This document shows, one piece after another, positions 1-4,836 of a stretch of DNA of 5,142 nucleotides. Position numbers and translations under genes: made by a program. Numbering within the stretch: the stretch's first letter is position 1; every line of letters begins with the position of its first letter. Location: contig JAGQUE010000248.1 of the NCBI GenBank assembly GCA_020438665.1, positions 1 through 5,142 on the forward strand. The letters run 5' to 3'. The stretch comes from Nocardioidaceae bacterium (GTDB lineage: Bacteria > Actinomycetota > Actinomycetes > Propionibacteriales > Nocardioidaceae). The notes below the pieces were generated by a model, which was not told the origin of the DNA, did not search any database, and saw nothing but the letters and a program-made list of their open reading frames with translations.

Positions 1-279
1 CATGTTCTTCACATAGTCGGCGTGGCCCGGCATGTCGACGTGGGCGTAGTGCCGCGTGGCCGTCTCATACTCCACGTGCGCGATGTTGATCGTGATCCCG
101 CGCTCGACCTCCTCCGGAGCCTTGTCGATCCGGTCGAAGGCGACGAACCGGTTGGCCGGGTCGGCCTCGGCGAGGACCTTGGTGATCGCCGCGGTGAGCG
201 TGGTCTTGCCGTGGTCGACGTGACCCATCGTGCCGATGTTGAGGTGAGGCTTGGTGCGAAGGAACTGGCTCTTGGCCAT
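1..279 (-). CDS. tuf: Elongation factor Tu, N-terminal 93 codons (tuf3-like divergent paralogue), cut by window start
   Basis: EF-Tu is the GTPase that delivers aminoacyl-tRNA to the ribosome. The visible part is the start of the G domain: G1/P-loop GHVDHGKT at residues 19-26, switch I ending RGITI (60-64), and the G3 motif DMPGH at 82-86 with the catalytic His at 86. The frame is open to base 1, so about three quarters of a normal EF-Tu (near 400 aa) lies outside. ATG is preceded by GGAAG (287-291 on the plus strand) with a 7-nt gap. Two features are unlike a housekeeping actinobacterial EF-Tu: [11 protein letters not shown] instead of GTIGHIDHGKT, and DMPGH instead of DCPGH. From memory these match Streptomyces EF-Tu3, a non-essential, stress-controlled second EF-Tu. 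The upstream gene is arr, not fusA, which also argues for an accessory copy. EF-Tu identity is certain; the tuf3 assignment is an inference from sequence memory. Confidence 0.96.
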   Translation of the reverse strand, partial: MAKSQFLRTKPHLNIGTMGHVDHGKTTLTAAITKVLAEADPANRFVAFDRIDKAPEEVERGITINIAHVEYETATRHYAHVDMPGHADYVKNM

Positions 280-412
280 GGTGATGCTTCCGTTTCCGAT
301 GGTGTGGCCCGCTCGGCCTGCTGGAGGCTGGGGCCGGTGGTACGACGTGACGTCACCGCACGCAGCGCTCGTCGCGGGCGGCGCGTGCCAGGACCTGGCT
401 TGATGAGCTGGC

Positions 413-452
413 GACCCTCCCCCGCGGGTCCTGCCGTGGCGGCAGGAGGGTC
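413..452 (-). repeat. Compound inverted repeat with two alternative stems upstream of tuf
   Basis: GACCCTCC (413-420) is the inverse of GGAGGGTC (445-452), 8 of 8 bases. Overlapping it, TCCTGCCG (429-436) pairs with CGGCAGGA (440-447), 8 bp with a TGG loop. The two 8-bp stems share bases 445-447, so they compete, although a nested form (GACCC/GGGTC outside the inner hairpin) is also possible. There is no T-run next to it on either strand, so a simple intrinsic terminator is not indicated. It could be a regulatory fold in the tuf leader or an end-of-transcript structure for arr; the function is an inference. Confidence 0.5.
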
Positions 453-554
453 AGCCTCGGGCGCCGTCAGTGGCGACATCGGCGTAGGCAGCATCGACCG
501 ACAGGCACAGGCCCGCCAGGTGCACGCTCACGCCGTACTCGAACACAGTCGGAG

Positions 555-584
555 AAGGTAGGCCGGCGAAGGGCTGTGCGCCAA
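555..584 (-). promoter_or_regulatory. Possible promoter between arr and tuf
   Basis: On the minus strand TTGGCG (579-584) and TACCTT (555-560) are separated by 18 bases, the only reasonable -35/-10 pair seen between arr and tuf. It would start a transcript near 548 and give tuf a leader of about 270 nt containing the 413-452 inverted repeat. The match to consensus is modest. Confidence 0.27.
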
Positions 585-598
585 CAGGTTTTCGCCGC

Positions 599-613
599 AC
601 CGCCGCCGGCGGT
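599..613 (-). terminator. Weak hairpin at the end of arr
   Basis: ACCGCC (599-604) and GGCGGT (608-613) form a 6-bp GC-rich stem with a 3-nt loop overlapping the last base of the arr stop codon. No T-tract follows on the minus strand (GCGGCGAAAACC), so it fits only the loose actinobacterial terminator pattern. Confidence 0.2.
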
Positions 614-1023
614 CAGTTGATGATCTCGCCCCGCTCGTCGGCGCGGATCGCCGCGATCCGGTCGCGCCAGCCCTGCAGCGCCTCGGGATCCAGCCGCGTC
701 CAATCGTGGACCTCGGCGACGACGCGGAGCGGATCCCGACTGCGATAGGAGCGGGTCGGGTTGCCGGGAAACTTCTTGTCCGTCACGTTGGGGTCGTCCT
801 CGAAGACACCCGTCGGCTCGACCGCATAGACACGCGGCTCGCCGTCGCCCGCCGCCAGCTCGGCGGCCAGTCCGGCGCCGTCCCGGAGCGCCGTGAAGTA
901 GATGTGGTTCATCACCACCTCGGGCCGGTAGTTCGACCGGAAGCCCGCGGTGAGCAGGTCACCGACCCGCAGGTCGGCCTTGGTGCCGTGGAAGAAGGGA
1001 CCCTCGTCGAGGACGTCGCTCAC
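613..1023 (-). CDS. arr: Rifamycin (rifampin) NAD-dependent ADP-ribosyltransferase Arr
   Basis: Arr transfers ADP-ribose from NAD to a hydroxyl on the ansa bridge of rifamycins, so they no longer block RNA polymerase. The 136-aa length fits the family (about 140 aa). Diagnostic stretches are FFHGTKADLRVGDLL (10-24), NHIYFTA (39-45), VEPTGVFEDDPNVTDKKFPGNP (68-89) and RSYRSRDPLRVV (91-102). The expected His-Tyr-Asp NAD-site residues are present: H12, Y42 and an Asp in EDDPN (76/77). The start is GTG; it directly precedes the conserved domain, no Shine-Dalgarno is visible, and TAGGCT lies 7 nt upstream, so a leaderless transcript is likely. The gene lies between a membrane protein (48 bp upstream) and a divergent tuf. 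Chromosomal arr genes are common in environmental actinobacteria, and a DNA-damage role has been described for mycobacterial Arr, so resistance need not be the only role. Confidence 0.95.
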   Translation of the reverse strand: MSDVLDEGPFFHGTKADLRVGDLLTAGFRSNYRPEVVMNHIYFTALRDGAGLAAELAAGDGEPRVYAVEPTGVFEDDPNVTDKKFPGNPTRSYRSRDPLRVVAEVHDWTRLDPEALQGWRDRIAAIRADERGEIIN

Positions 1024-1030
1024 CCGACAG

Positions 1031-1036
1031 AGCCTA
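1031..1036 (-). promoter_or_regulatory. -10 box of a probable leaderless arr promoter
   Basis: TAGGCT on the minus strand fits TANNNT and ends 7 nt before the GTG start at 1023, placing +1 on or next to the start codon. No clear -35 element is seen, and the -35 area overlaps the 1049-1067 hairpin. Confidence 0.5.
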
Positions 1037-1048
1037 GGTCGGCGTACG

Positions 1049-1067
1049 GCGACGCCGGCCGCGTCGC
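1049..1067 (-). terminator. Hairpin between membrane protein gene and arr
   Basis: GCGACGC (1049-1055) and GCGTCGC (1061-1067) form a perfect 7-bp stem with a 5-nt loop, beginning 4 nt after the stop of the upstream membrane gene. There is no U-run, so it would be an L-shaped, actinobacterial-style terminator. Its place just before the arr -10 box suggests that it separates the two transcription units. Confidence 0.38.
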
Positions 1068-1071
1068 GCCC

Positions 1072-1431
1072 TCACGCGCGGCCGAACCAGCCCTCCGCCC
1101 GCGCCGACCAGGCGGCGATGACCACGGCCGCGACCTCGGAGATCGCGGCGAGCCAGGCATACCAGCTCCACCCGGCCTGGATCCCGAACAGGCCGACGCT
1201 CGTCGAGATGAGGAACGCGCCGAGCGTGCTCGCCCCGAACCCCGCGAGCAGCAGCAGTGGCAGCCAGTGCTGCCACCGGACCAGCAGGACGGCGATCACC
1301 AGCCCGGCCACCACGTTGACGACGAACAGCGCTCCGACCGTGCCCTGGTCCTTGACGCCGTCGAACCACAGATAGAGGTGGACGACCGCCGACACGACCG
1401 CCATCGCTGCACCCAACCCTCGAGCCCCCAT
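1072..1431 (-). CDS. Small four-helix integral membrane protein of unknown function
   Basis: I do not recognise a named family. With the ATG at 1431 the product has 119 residues and four hydrophobic segments: about 5-22, 31-51, 56-77 and 90-110. Short polar links separate them, and the C-terminal tail is ARAEGWFGRA. Notable residues are a charged FDGVKDQG loop after helix 1 (23-30) and aromatic WSWYAW at the start of helix 4 (89-94). The frame is open to a GTG at 1521, but the extra 30 residues are polar and unlike a protein start, and GGAGG sits 4 nt before the ATG at 1431, so I prefer the shorter form. No signal peptide or catalytic motif is seen. It is upstream of arr on the same strand, with a hairpin between them, and divergent from the VOC gene. 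Confidence 0.75.
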   Translation of the reverse strand: MGARGLGAAMAVVSAVVHLYLWFDGVKDQGTVGALFVVNVVAGLVIAVLLVRWQHWLPLLLLAGFGASTLGAFLISTSVGLFGIQAGWSWYAWLAAISEVAAVVIAAWSARAEGWFGRA

Positions 1432-1435
1432 CACC

Positions 1436-1440
1436 CCTCC
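1436..1440 (-). promoter_or_regulatory. Shine-Dalgarno that sets the membrane protein start
   Basis: GGAGG on the minus strand lies 4 nt before the ATG at 1431. It supports this start over the GTG 30 codons further upstream, which has only a poorly placed GGCAGG. Confidence 0.6.
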
Positions 1441-1452
1441 GATCACCGTGGG

Positions 1453-1472
1453 CCGCTGCCCGGCGGCAGCGG
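1453..1472. repeat. Perfect 8-bp hairpin in the divergent intergenic region
   Basis: CCGCTGCC (1453-1460) and GGCAGCGG (1465-1472) flank a CGGC loop. It lies about 20 bp before the membrane protein start and 135 bp before the VOC gene. It may be an operator or RNA hairpin, but nothing identifies a regulator. Confidence 0.4.
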
Positions 1473-1527
1473 ACGGATCCCTGTGGGTGAGGACGGACTG
1501 GCGCCCGATCCGGTTCACCACCTGCCG

Positions 1528-1539
1528 CCCGACGTCGGG
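1528..1539. repeat. 12-bp perfect palindrome CCCGACGTCGGG
   Basis: It is self-complementary over all 12 bases and sits in the middle of the divergent region between the membrane protein and VOC genes. A dimeric repressor site is possible. The pattern can also arise by chance in GC-rich DNA, so the confidence in any function is low. Confidence 0.3.
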
Positions 1540-1595
1540 AGCGAGCGTCGCGAAGCCGGCGGCCTCGATCGGCCGGCGTTGTCGGCGGGTGGCCC

Positions 1596-1601
1596 TAGCG
1601 T
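1596..1601 (+). promoter_or_regulatory. -10 box of a probable leaderless VOC promoter
   Basis: TAGCGT fits TANNNT and ends 6 nt before the ATG at 1608, so +1 would fall on the A of the start codon. No Shine-Dalgarno or convincing -35 element is visible. Confidence 0.42.
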
Positions 1602-1607
1602 CATGTC

Positions 1608-1964
1608 ATGGCACACACGCATCACGCACTCGACTACGTCGAGATCAACGTCAGCGACCTGGCCACCGCCAGGTCCTTCTATGGGTCGGCGTTCGGCTGG
1701 GCGTTCAACGACTACGGCCCCACCTATGCCGGCATCCGCTCACCTGACGGCGAGGGAGAGGTCGGTGGCCTCAACGCCACCCAGCCGCCCGGGCCGGGCG
1801 GGCCGCTCGTCCTGCTCTTCTCCGACGACCTCGACGCCACGGTCGAGGCGGTGACAGCAGCGGGCGGGACCATCGCGAGCGGTCCCTATGAGTTCCCCGG
1901 CGGTCGGCGCTTCCACTTCGCCGACCCCAGCGGCAACGTCCTGGGGGTCTGGTCGCCGCACTGA
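1608..1964 (+). CDS. VOC family (glyoxalase/bleomycin-resistance fold) protein
   Basis: This is a 118-residue single VOC-domain protein built from two beta-alpha-beta-beta-beta modules. Module 1 starts with HALDYVEINVSDLATARSFYGSAFGWAF (6-33), the typical strand-helix pattern with FYGSAFGW. Module 2 runs from VLLFSDDLDATVEAVTAAGGTI (68-89) to the closing FHFADPSGNVLGVW (102-115), a hallmark of the superfamily. It resembles the COG3324-type predicted lactoylglutathione lyase-related proteins. Those often have no known substrate, so I would not call it glyoxalase I. Glu13 on the first strand and the acidic residues of the DPSGN strand are candidate metal ligands, but the set is not clearly complete. 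No signal peptide is seen, so it should be cytoplasmic. ATG was chosen because the domain begins at once and a TANNNT box precedes it by 6 nt. The next gene on the strand starts 76 bp downstream, past a palindromic repeat. Confidence 0.9.
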   Translation: MAHTHHALDYVEINVSDLATARSFYGSAFGWAFNDYGPTYAGIRSPDGEGEVGGLNATQPPGPGGPLVLLFSDDLDATVEAVTAAGGTIASGPYEFPGGRRFHFADPSGNVLGVWSPH

Positions 1965-1978
1965 CCCACTCCGCCGCC

Positions 1979-2013
1979 GGTTGAGGAGGTCGCGTCGCGA
2001 TCGCCTCGAAACC
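1979..2013. repeat. REP-like 35-base palindromic intergenic repeat
   Basis: The element begins GGTTGAGGAGGTCGCG and ends GCCTCGAAACC. It folds as GGTT/AACC (1979-1982 with 2010-2013), then GAGG/CCTC (1983-1986 with 2004-2007) past a 2-nt bulge, then a GC-rich tip centred near 1994. I recall very similar GGTTGAGGAG...CTCGAAACC palindromes scattered between genes in Nocardioides and other actinobacterial genomes; copy number cannot be seen here. It lies 14 bp after the VOC stop and 27 bp before the epimerase start, so it may also act as a terminator or mRNA-end stabiliser for the VOC transcript. Confidence 0.6.
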
Positions 2014-2040
2014 AGCCGCGCCGCCTGGTTGGATGGCCCG

Positions 2041-3018
2041 ATGCGACTCCTCGTCATCGGCGGCACCCGGTTCGTGGGCAGACACCTGGTCGAGGCGGCC
2101 CTCGCCGCCGGGCACGAAGTCACTCTTCTGCACCGATCGGCGACGAGCCTGTTCCCGTCCGCCCGCCACCTGCTGGCCGACCGCAATGGCGACCTTGCCG
2201 TGCTGGCCGAGGGCGAGTGGGACGCGACGGTCGACGTCTGCGCCTATCTGCCGCGCCAGGTCCGCTCGCTCGCAGAGGCGCTCGGCGGCCGCGGCGGCCA
2301 CCACGTGCTGGTCTCGAGCGTGTCGGTCTATGCCGGCCTCACGGGGCCCGACACGGACGAGGACGGGCCGACCTTCAGCCCCCTGGGCGACGAGGTCACC
2401 AAGATCACCGAGACGACCTATGGCCCGCTCAAGGTGGCGTGCGAGCTCGCGGCACGGGCGGCGTACGGCGAGCGACTGGCGATCGTCCGCCCGACCTATG
2501 TCGTCGGGCCCCACGACCCGACCGGCCGGTTCACCTGGTGGATCCGCAGGATGTCCCGCGGTGGTGAGGTGCTGGCCCCGGGCGCTCCGACCGACCCGGC
2601 CCAGGTGGTCGACGTGCGCGATCTCGCGGACTTCATGGTCGGCCTCGCGGCCGACGCGACCGCCGGCGTGTTCAACGCCGTACGGCCGGCCCAGCCGTGG
2701 TCTGAGCTCGTCGAGGCGATGGCGCAGGTCGCGCCCACCGACGCGCGGCTCACCTGGGTCGACGGCGGCTGGCTGACCGACCAGGGCGTCGACGGCTCGG
2801 ACCTCCCGCTGTGGAGCGAAGGCAGGGTCGACTGGGAGTCGGCCGTGTCGCCCGCACGAGCGCAGGCAGCGGGCCTGCGGCACCGCCCGCAGCCCGACAC
2901 CATCCGCGACACCGCCGCATGGGCCACCACCGACGACGTCCTGGTCGACGGCGTCGGCCTGTCCCCTGACCGCGAGGCGGACCTGCTCACCCGCTGGGCA
3001 TCGTCCGCCGGGGCGTGA
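2041..3018 (+). CDS. NAD-dependent epimerase/dehydratase family (extended SDR) oxidoreductase
   Basis: This is a 325-residue extended short-chain dehydrogenase/reductase. The Rossmann start is MRLLVIGGTRFVGRHLV (1-17) with GGTRFVG (7-13) as the nucleotide-binding glycine motif. The second strand ends LLHR (29-32), where Arg32 could favour NADP. VLVSSVSVYAG (89-99) carries the active-site serine region, and Y127-GPL-K131 is the YxxxK catalytic pair. VRPTYVVGPHDPTGRF (149-164) and VVDVRDLADFMV (189-200) are typical of nucleotide-sugar epimerase-like SDRs. The C-terminal substrate part (about 215-325) is not distinctive, so the substrate is unknown; such proteins are usually annotated as reductase or epimerase. 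ATG directly precedes the Rossmann motif, with only a weak GGA 7 nt upstream. It may be co-transcribed with the VOC gene. It converges on the amidotransferase gene, with 21 bp between stops. Confidence 0.9.
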   Translation: MRLLVIGGTRFVGRHLVEAALAAGHEVTLLHRSATSLFPSARHLLADRNGDLAVLAEGEWDATVDVCAYLPRQVRSLAEALGGRGGHHVLVSSVSVYAGLTGPDTDEDGPTFSPLGDEVTKITETTYGPLKVACELAARAAYGERLAIVRPTYVVGPHDPTGRFTWWIRRMSRGGEVLAPGAPTDPAQVVDVRDLADFMVGLAADATAGVFNAVRPAQPWSELVEAMAQVAPTDARLTWVDGGWLTDQGVDGSDLPLWSEGRVDWESAVSPARAQAAGLRHRPQPDTIRDTAAWATTDDVLVDGVGLSPDREADLLTRWASSAGA

Positions 3019-3039
3019 GCCCTGGCCCGGTGGCTAGTC

Positions 3040-3900
3040 TCAGCGCCCGGCGCAGTCGTCGACGTAGCGCAGCCAGTTGCGCAGCTCGAGCTCGCGGATC
3101 CGTGGGTCGATGATGTCGTCACCGATGTTGAGCTCGGCGCGGAGCTCAGCGGAGTCGGGGTCTGCGTGGAGCGCCTTCATCGCATGGGCATAGCGGGCGA
3201 CGGCGTCCTCGTCGGGGAAGAAGCCCTCCTTCACCAGGGCGGCGGCCCGGGCGGCGATGAGGCGTCCCATCTCGAGCAGGTTGTATTCGGGGTGGTATTG
3301 AGTCGCCCAGAAGCTGCCGATGATCGCCGCCTGCACATGGCTGTGGTCGTTGGTGGCCAGCAGCTCGACCCCGTCCGGGAGCACCGTCACCTCGTCGAGA
3401 TGCATGATGAAGGCGTCGAACTTCGCCGGCTTGCCCTCGTGCATCGGCATCGTCGCCGCGACGTCGGTGAGCGCGATGTCACGCGCGACCCCCCACTCGC
3501 GACCGCGGGGGTTGACCTCGACCTGGCCGCCGGCCACGACCGAGGCCAGCTGGATGCCCCAACAGCTGCCCCAACAGGCCGTCCCGGCGTCGAGCAGCTC
3601 GCGGGCGAAGGTGCGCTGGGCGACCACACGCGGGTCGTCGGTGTCCCCGAGCCGCAGGTCCGACCCGGTCCAGATGACGCCGTCGAAGTCGGCGATCGTC
3701 GTTCCGGCCGGCAGGGCGAAGTCGGGGTCGGCGATATAGACGATCTCCGTCGTGGCGTTGGGCGCCTCCCGGGCGAGGACGTCGCGGAACAGGTCGTGAG
3801 GGTGGCCGACGTCCTGCCGGTCGAAGTTGTCACGGCTGGCCTGCGGATAGCAGTTGACGATCAGGATGCGGTGGGCCGCCGTCGTGGTGGGTGAGGTCAT
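3040..3900 (-). CDS. Class I glutamine amidotransferase-like protein (GATase1, GMP-synthase-like)
   Basis: The protein has 286 residues and is a stand-alone class I glutamine amidotransferase domain, related to the amidotransferase part of GMP synthase, with no synthetase domain. RILIVNCYPQ (11-20) is strand 1; FDGVIWTGS (72-80) precedes the oxyanion region. The nucleophile elbow is WGSCWGIQLA with Cys113, and the other triad members lie in QYHPEY: His203 and Glu205. FIMHLDEV (164-171) is the usual H-x-D/E segment of this subgroup. The C-terminal extension (about 215-286) is helical and rich in acidic residues. The full triad suggests an active glutamine or gamma-glutamyl hydrolase, but the acceptor is unknown. 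ATG overlaps the stop of the upstream phosphodiesterase gene in ATGA, with GGAG 7 nt before it inside that gene, so translational coupling is likely. Confidence 0.92.
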   Translation of the reverse strand: MTSPTTTAAHRILIVNCYPQASRDNFDRQDVGHPHDLFRDVLAREAPNATTEIVYIADPDFALPAGTTIADFDGVIWTGSDLRLGDTDDPRVVAQRTFARELLDAGTACWGSCWGIQLASVVAGGQVEVNPRGREWGVARDIALTDVAATMPMHEGKPAKFDAFIMHLDEVTVLPDGVELLATNDHSHVQAAIIGSFWATQYHPEYNLLEMGRLIAARAAALVKEGFFPDEDAVARYAHAMKALHADPDSAELRAELNIGDDIIDPRIRELELRNWLRYVDDCAGR

Positions 3901-4721
3901 GCGGGGGCTCCGATCTGGGACTGCCTGGCACTGGCCACGCGTTGGGGGAAGTCGGTGATGATCCCGGTGATGCCGATCTCGATCAGCTGGGCGATCTCAT
4001 CGGGATCGTTGGGCTGGTAGGGGTTGACCTTGAGCCCCCGGGCGAGGACCTCGCGCAGCTCGTCGACGGTGACGCGGGTCATCCGAGGGTTGAAGGTCGT
4101 GAACCTCGTGTCGGAGAAGTCGATCGGGTCGGCCGGGAAGAGGCCGAGCACGACCTGCAGGTCGAACTCCGGTCGCTGCGCCGCTATCGCGGTGAGCCAC
4201 TCGGTCCGCGATGACGAGAAGATCAGGTGGTCGGGGCCGATGCCGACCTCGTCGGCCAGCGTCAGCACCGCACCGACCAGGTCGAAGGTGTCACGCGGTG
4301 CGGGCTGAGTCTTGAGCTCGAGGTCGAGCCGCCAGTCCAGGTCGAGGGTCAGCTCGAAGGCCTCCCGCAGGGTCGGGACCTTCTCGCCGACGTACGACGC
4401 CAGCTCCGCCGCGGTGACTTCCCCCGCCGCCACCTGGCCGAACGGGTCGTCTCGCTCGAACCAGGAGCCTGCGTCGAGGGTGCGGATCTCCGCCAGGGTG
4501 TAGGTCGAGAACGCGGCCGGGACCCGGTCGGGGAACTTGTCGGCCACGTCGGTGGTGCGCATCATCGCGTCGTCGTGCATGAGCACGATCTGCCCGTCGG
4601 CGGTGATGGCCGTGTCGGTCTCCCAGAGATCCGCGCCGAGCTCATGCGCCTTGCGGGCTGCGGCCAAGGTGTTCTCCGGCGCGAGGCTCCTCGCGCCCCG
4701 GTGGGCGATGATGCTGACCAT
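3897..4721 (-). CDS. Glycerophosphodiester phosphodiesterase (GDPD family)
   Basis: GDPD enzymes hydrolyse glycerophosphodiesters from phospholipid breakdown to glycerol-3-phosphate and an alcohol. The 274-residue form fits cytoplasmic UgpQ-like enzymes: no signal peptide or membrane helix is seen. AHRGARSLAPENT (6-18) holds H7, R8, E16 and N17; WETDTAITADGQIVLMHD (33-50) holds metal ligands E34 and D36 and catalytic H49. LELK (134-137) and the C-terminal VNPYQPNDPDEIAQLIEIGITGIITDFP (232-259) complete the TIM-barrel pattern. One variation is NPYQPND where many members have WTVN. The frame is open to an ATG at 4814, but that adds 31 polar residues and would start inside a LexA box. The ATG at 4721 has GAGG 8 nt upstream and directly precedes the first strand, so I chose it. 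It is the first gene of a coupled pair with the amidotransferase. Confidence 0.94.
   Translation of the reverse strand: MVSIIAHRGARSLAPENTLAAARKAHELGADLWETDTAITADGQIVLMHDDAMMRTTDVADKFPDRVPAAFSTYTLAEIRTLDAGSWFERDDPFGQVAAGEVTAAELASYVGEKVPTLREAFELTLDLDWRLDLELKTQPAPRDTFDLVGAVLTLADEVGIGPDHLIFSSSRTEWLTAIAAQRPEFDLQVVLGLFPADPIDFSDTRFTTFNPRMTRVTVDELREVLARGLKVNPYQPNDPDEIAQLIEIGITGIITDFPQRVASARQSQIGAPA
3908..3911 (-). promoter_or_regulatory. Internal Shine-Dalgarno for the amidotransferase
   Basis: GGAG on the minus strand lies within the last codons of the phosphodiesterase gene, 7 nt before the ATG at 3900. It supports the ATGA overlap start. Confidence 0.55.
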
Positions 4722-4729
4722 TCCTGCTG

Positions 4730-4733
4730 CCTC
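4730..4733 (-). promoter_or_regulatory. Shine-Dalgarno that sets the phosphodiesterase start
   Basis: GAGG on the minus strand is 8 nt before the ATG at 4721. It favours this start over the in-frame ATG at 4814. Confidence 0.55.
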
Positions 4734-4755
4734 TGTGACGCCGACGTGCCGATTC

Positions 4756-4761
4756 ACTATA
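4756..4761 (-). promoter_or_regulatory. Candidate -10 box for the phosphodiesterase operon
   Basis: TATAGT on the minus strand is close to the TATAAT consensus and would start a transcript near 4749, about 28 nt before the ATG and upstream of its GAGG. No good -35 is seen at 16-19 bp. If correct, the longer ATG at 4814 is outside the transcript. Confidence 0.4.
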
Positions 4762-4800
4762 TGACCGACCGTCCGGGTGGAGTCTCGAGGGTCTTGGCGC

Positions 4801-4830
4801 TTGTTTTCGAACATACGTTCGGTCTAGAAT
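4801..4830 (+). promoter_or_regulatory. Leaderless promoter of the DUF222 gene
   Basis: TTGTTT (4801-4806) and TAGAAT (4825-4830) are spaced by 18 bp. The -10 box ends 6 nt before the ATG at 4837, so +1 falls on the start codon. The spacer is almost filled by the LexA box at 4807-4822, so repressor and sigma factor should compete. Confidence 0.65.
4807..4822 (+). promoter_or_regulatory. LexA (SOS) box
   Basis: TCGAAC-ATAC-GTTCGG matches the actinobacterial LexA consensus TCGAAC-N4-GTTCGA at 11 of 12 defined positions; only the last base differs. It sits between the -35 and -10 boxes of the DUF222 promoter, the classic place for repression. It is also about 60 bp upstream of the predicted phosphodiesterase start site, where an effect is less likely. 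Confidence 0.82.
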
Positions 4831-4836
4831 GGTGGC

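Larger units (their letters stand above)
280..612 (-). other. 333-base gene-free region between arr and tuf; likely tuf leader
   Basis: No convincing gene is seen here. Read on the minus strand (toward tuf), it has one possible promoter far upstream (555-584), a compound inverted repeat (413-452), an odd dyad GCCAGG-A-CCTGGC (387-399) and a 10-bp perfect palindrome GTGACGTCAC (347-356). TA dinucleotides are rare, and I see no TANNNT box close to the tuf start. The tuf transcript may therefore begin well upstream and carry a long structured 5' leader. A short open stretch starting at 494 runs into the tuf region in another frame, but nothing supports it as a gene. Confidence 0.5.

Noticed and set aside
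280..494. Possible small upstream ORF on the minus strand starting at 494 before tuf
   Set aside because: Pro/Ala/Arg-rich, no Shine-Dalgarno, runs out of frame through the tuf start; no sign of a coding function.
22..561. Long open frame on the plus strand across the EF-Tu gene and leader
   Set aside because: It is the antisense of EF-Tu in its first half and has low-complexity Arg/Val/Asp composition typical of GC-rich shadow frames; no domain is recognisable.
1432..1521. 30-residue extension of the membrane protein from a GTG at 1521
   Set aside because: The sequence is polar and unlike a membrane protein start; GGAGG just before the ATG at 1431 gives a better start.
706..1854. 382-codon plus-strand open frame across arr, the membrane gene and VOC
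   Set aside because: Composition (runs of Arg, Pro, Asp, His, Gln) is that of an antisense frame, and it overlaps three better-supported genes.
1771..2883. 370-codon minus-strand open frame opposite the VOC and epimerase genes
   Set aside because: Antisense to two clear family members; Arg/Ala/Gly-rich with no motif.
3019..3039. Bidirectional terminator between the convergent epimerase and amidotransferase genes
   Set aside because: Only a 4-bp AGCC/GGCT pairing with a 10-nt loop is seen and no T-run on either side.
4722..4814. N-terminal 31-residue extension of the phosphodiesterase
   Set aside because: The extra residues are polar and unrelated to the family, the start would lie inside the LexA box, and a Shine-Dalgarno and -10 candidate support the ATG at 4721.
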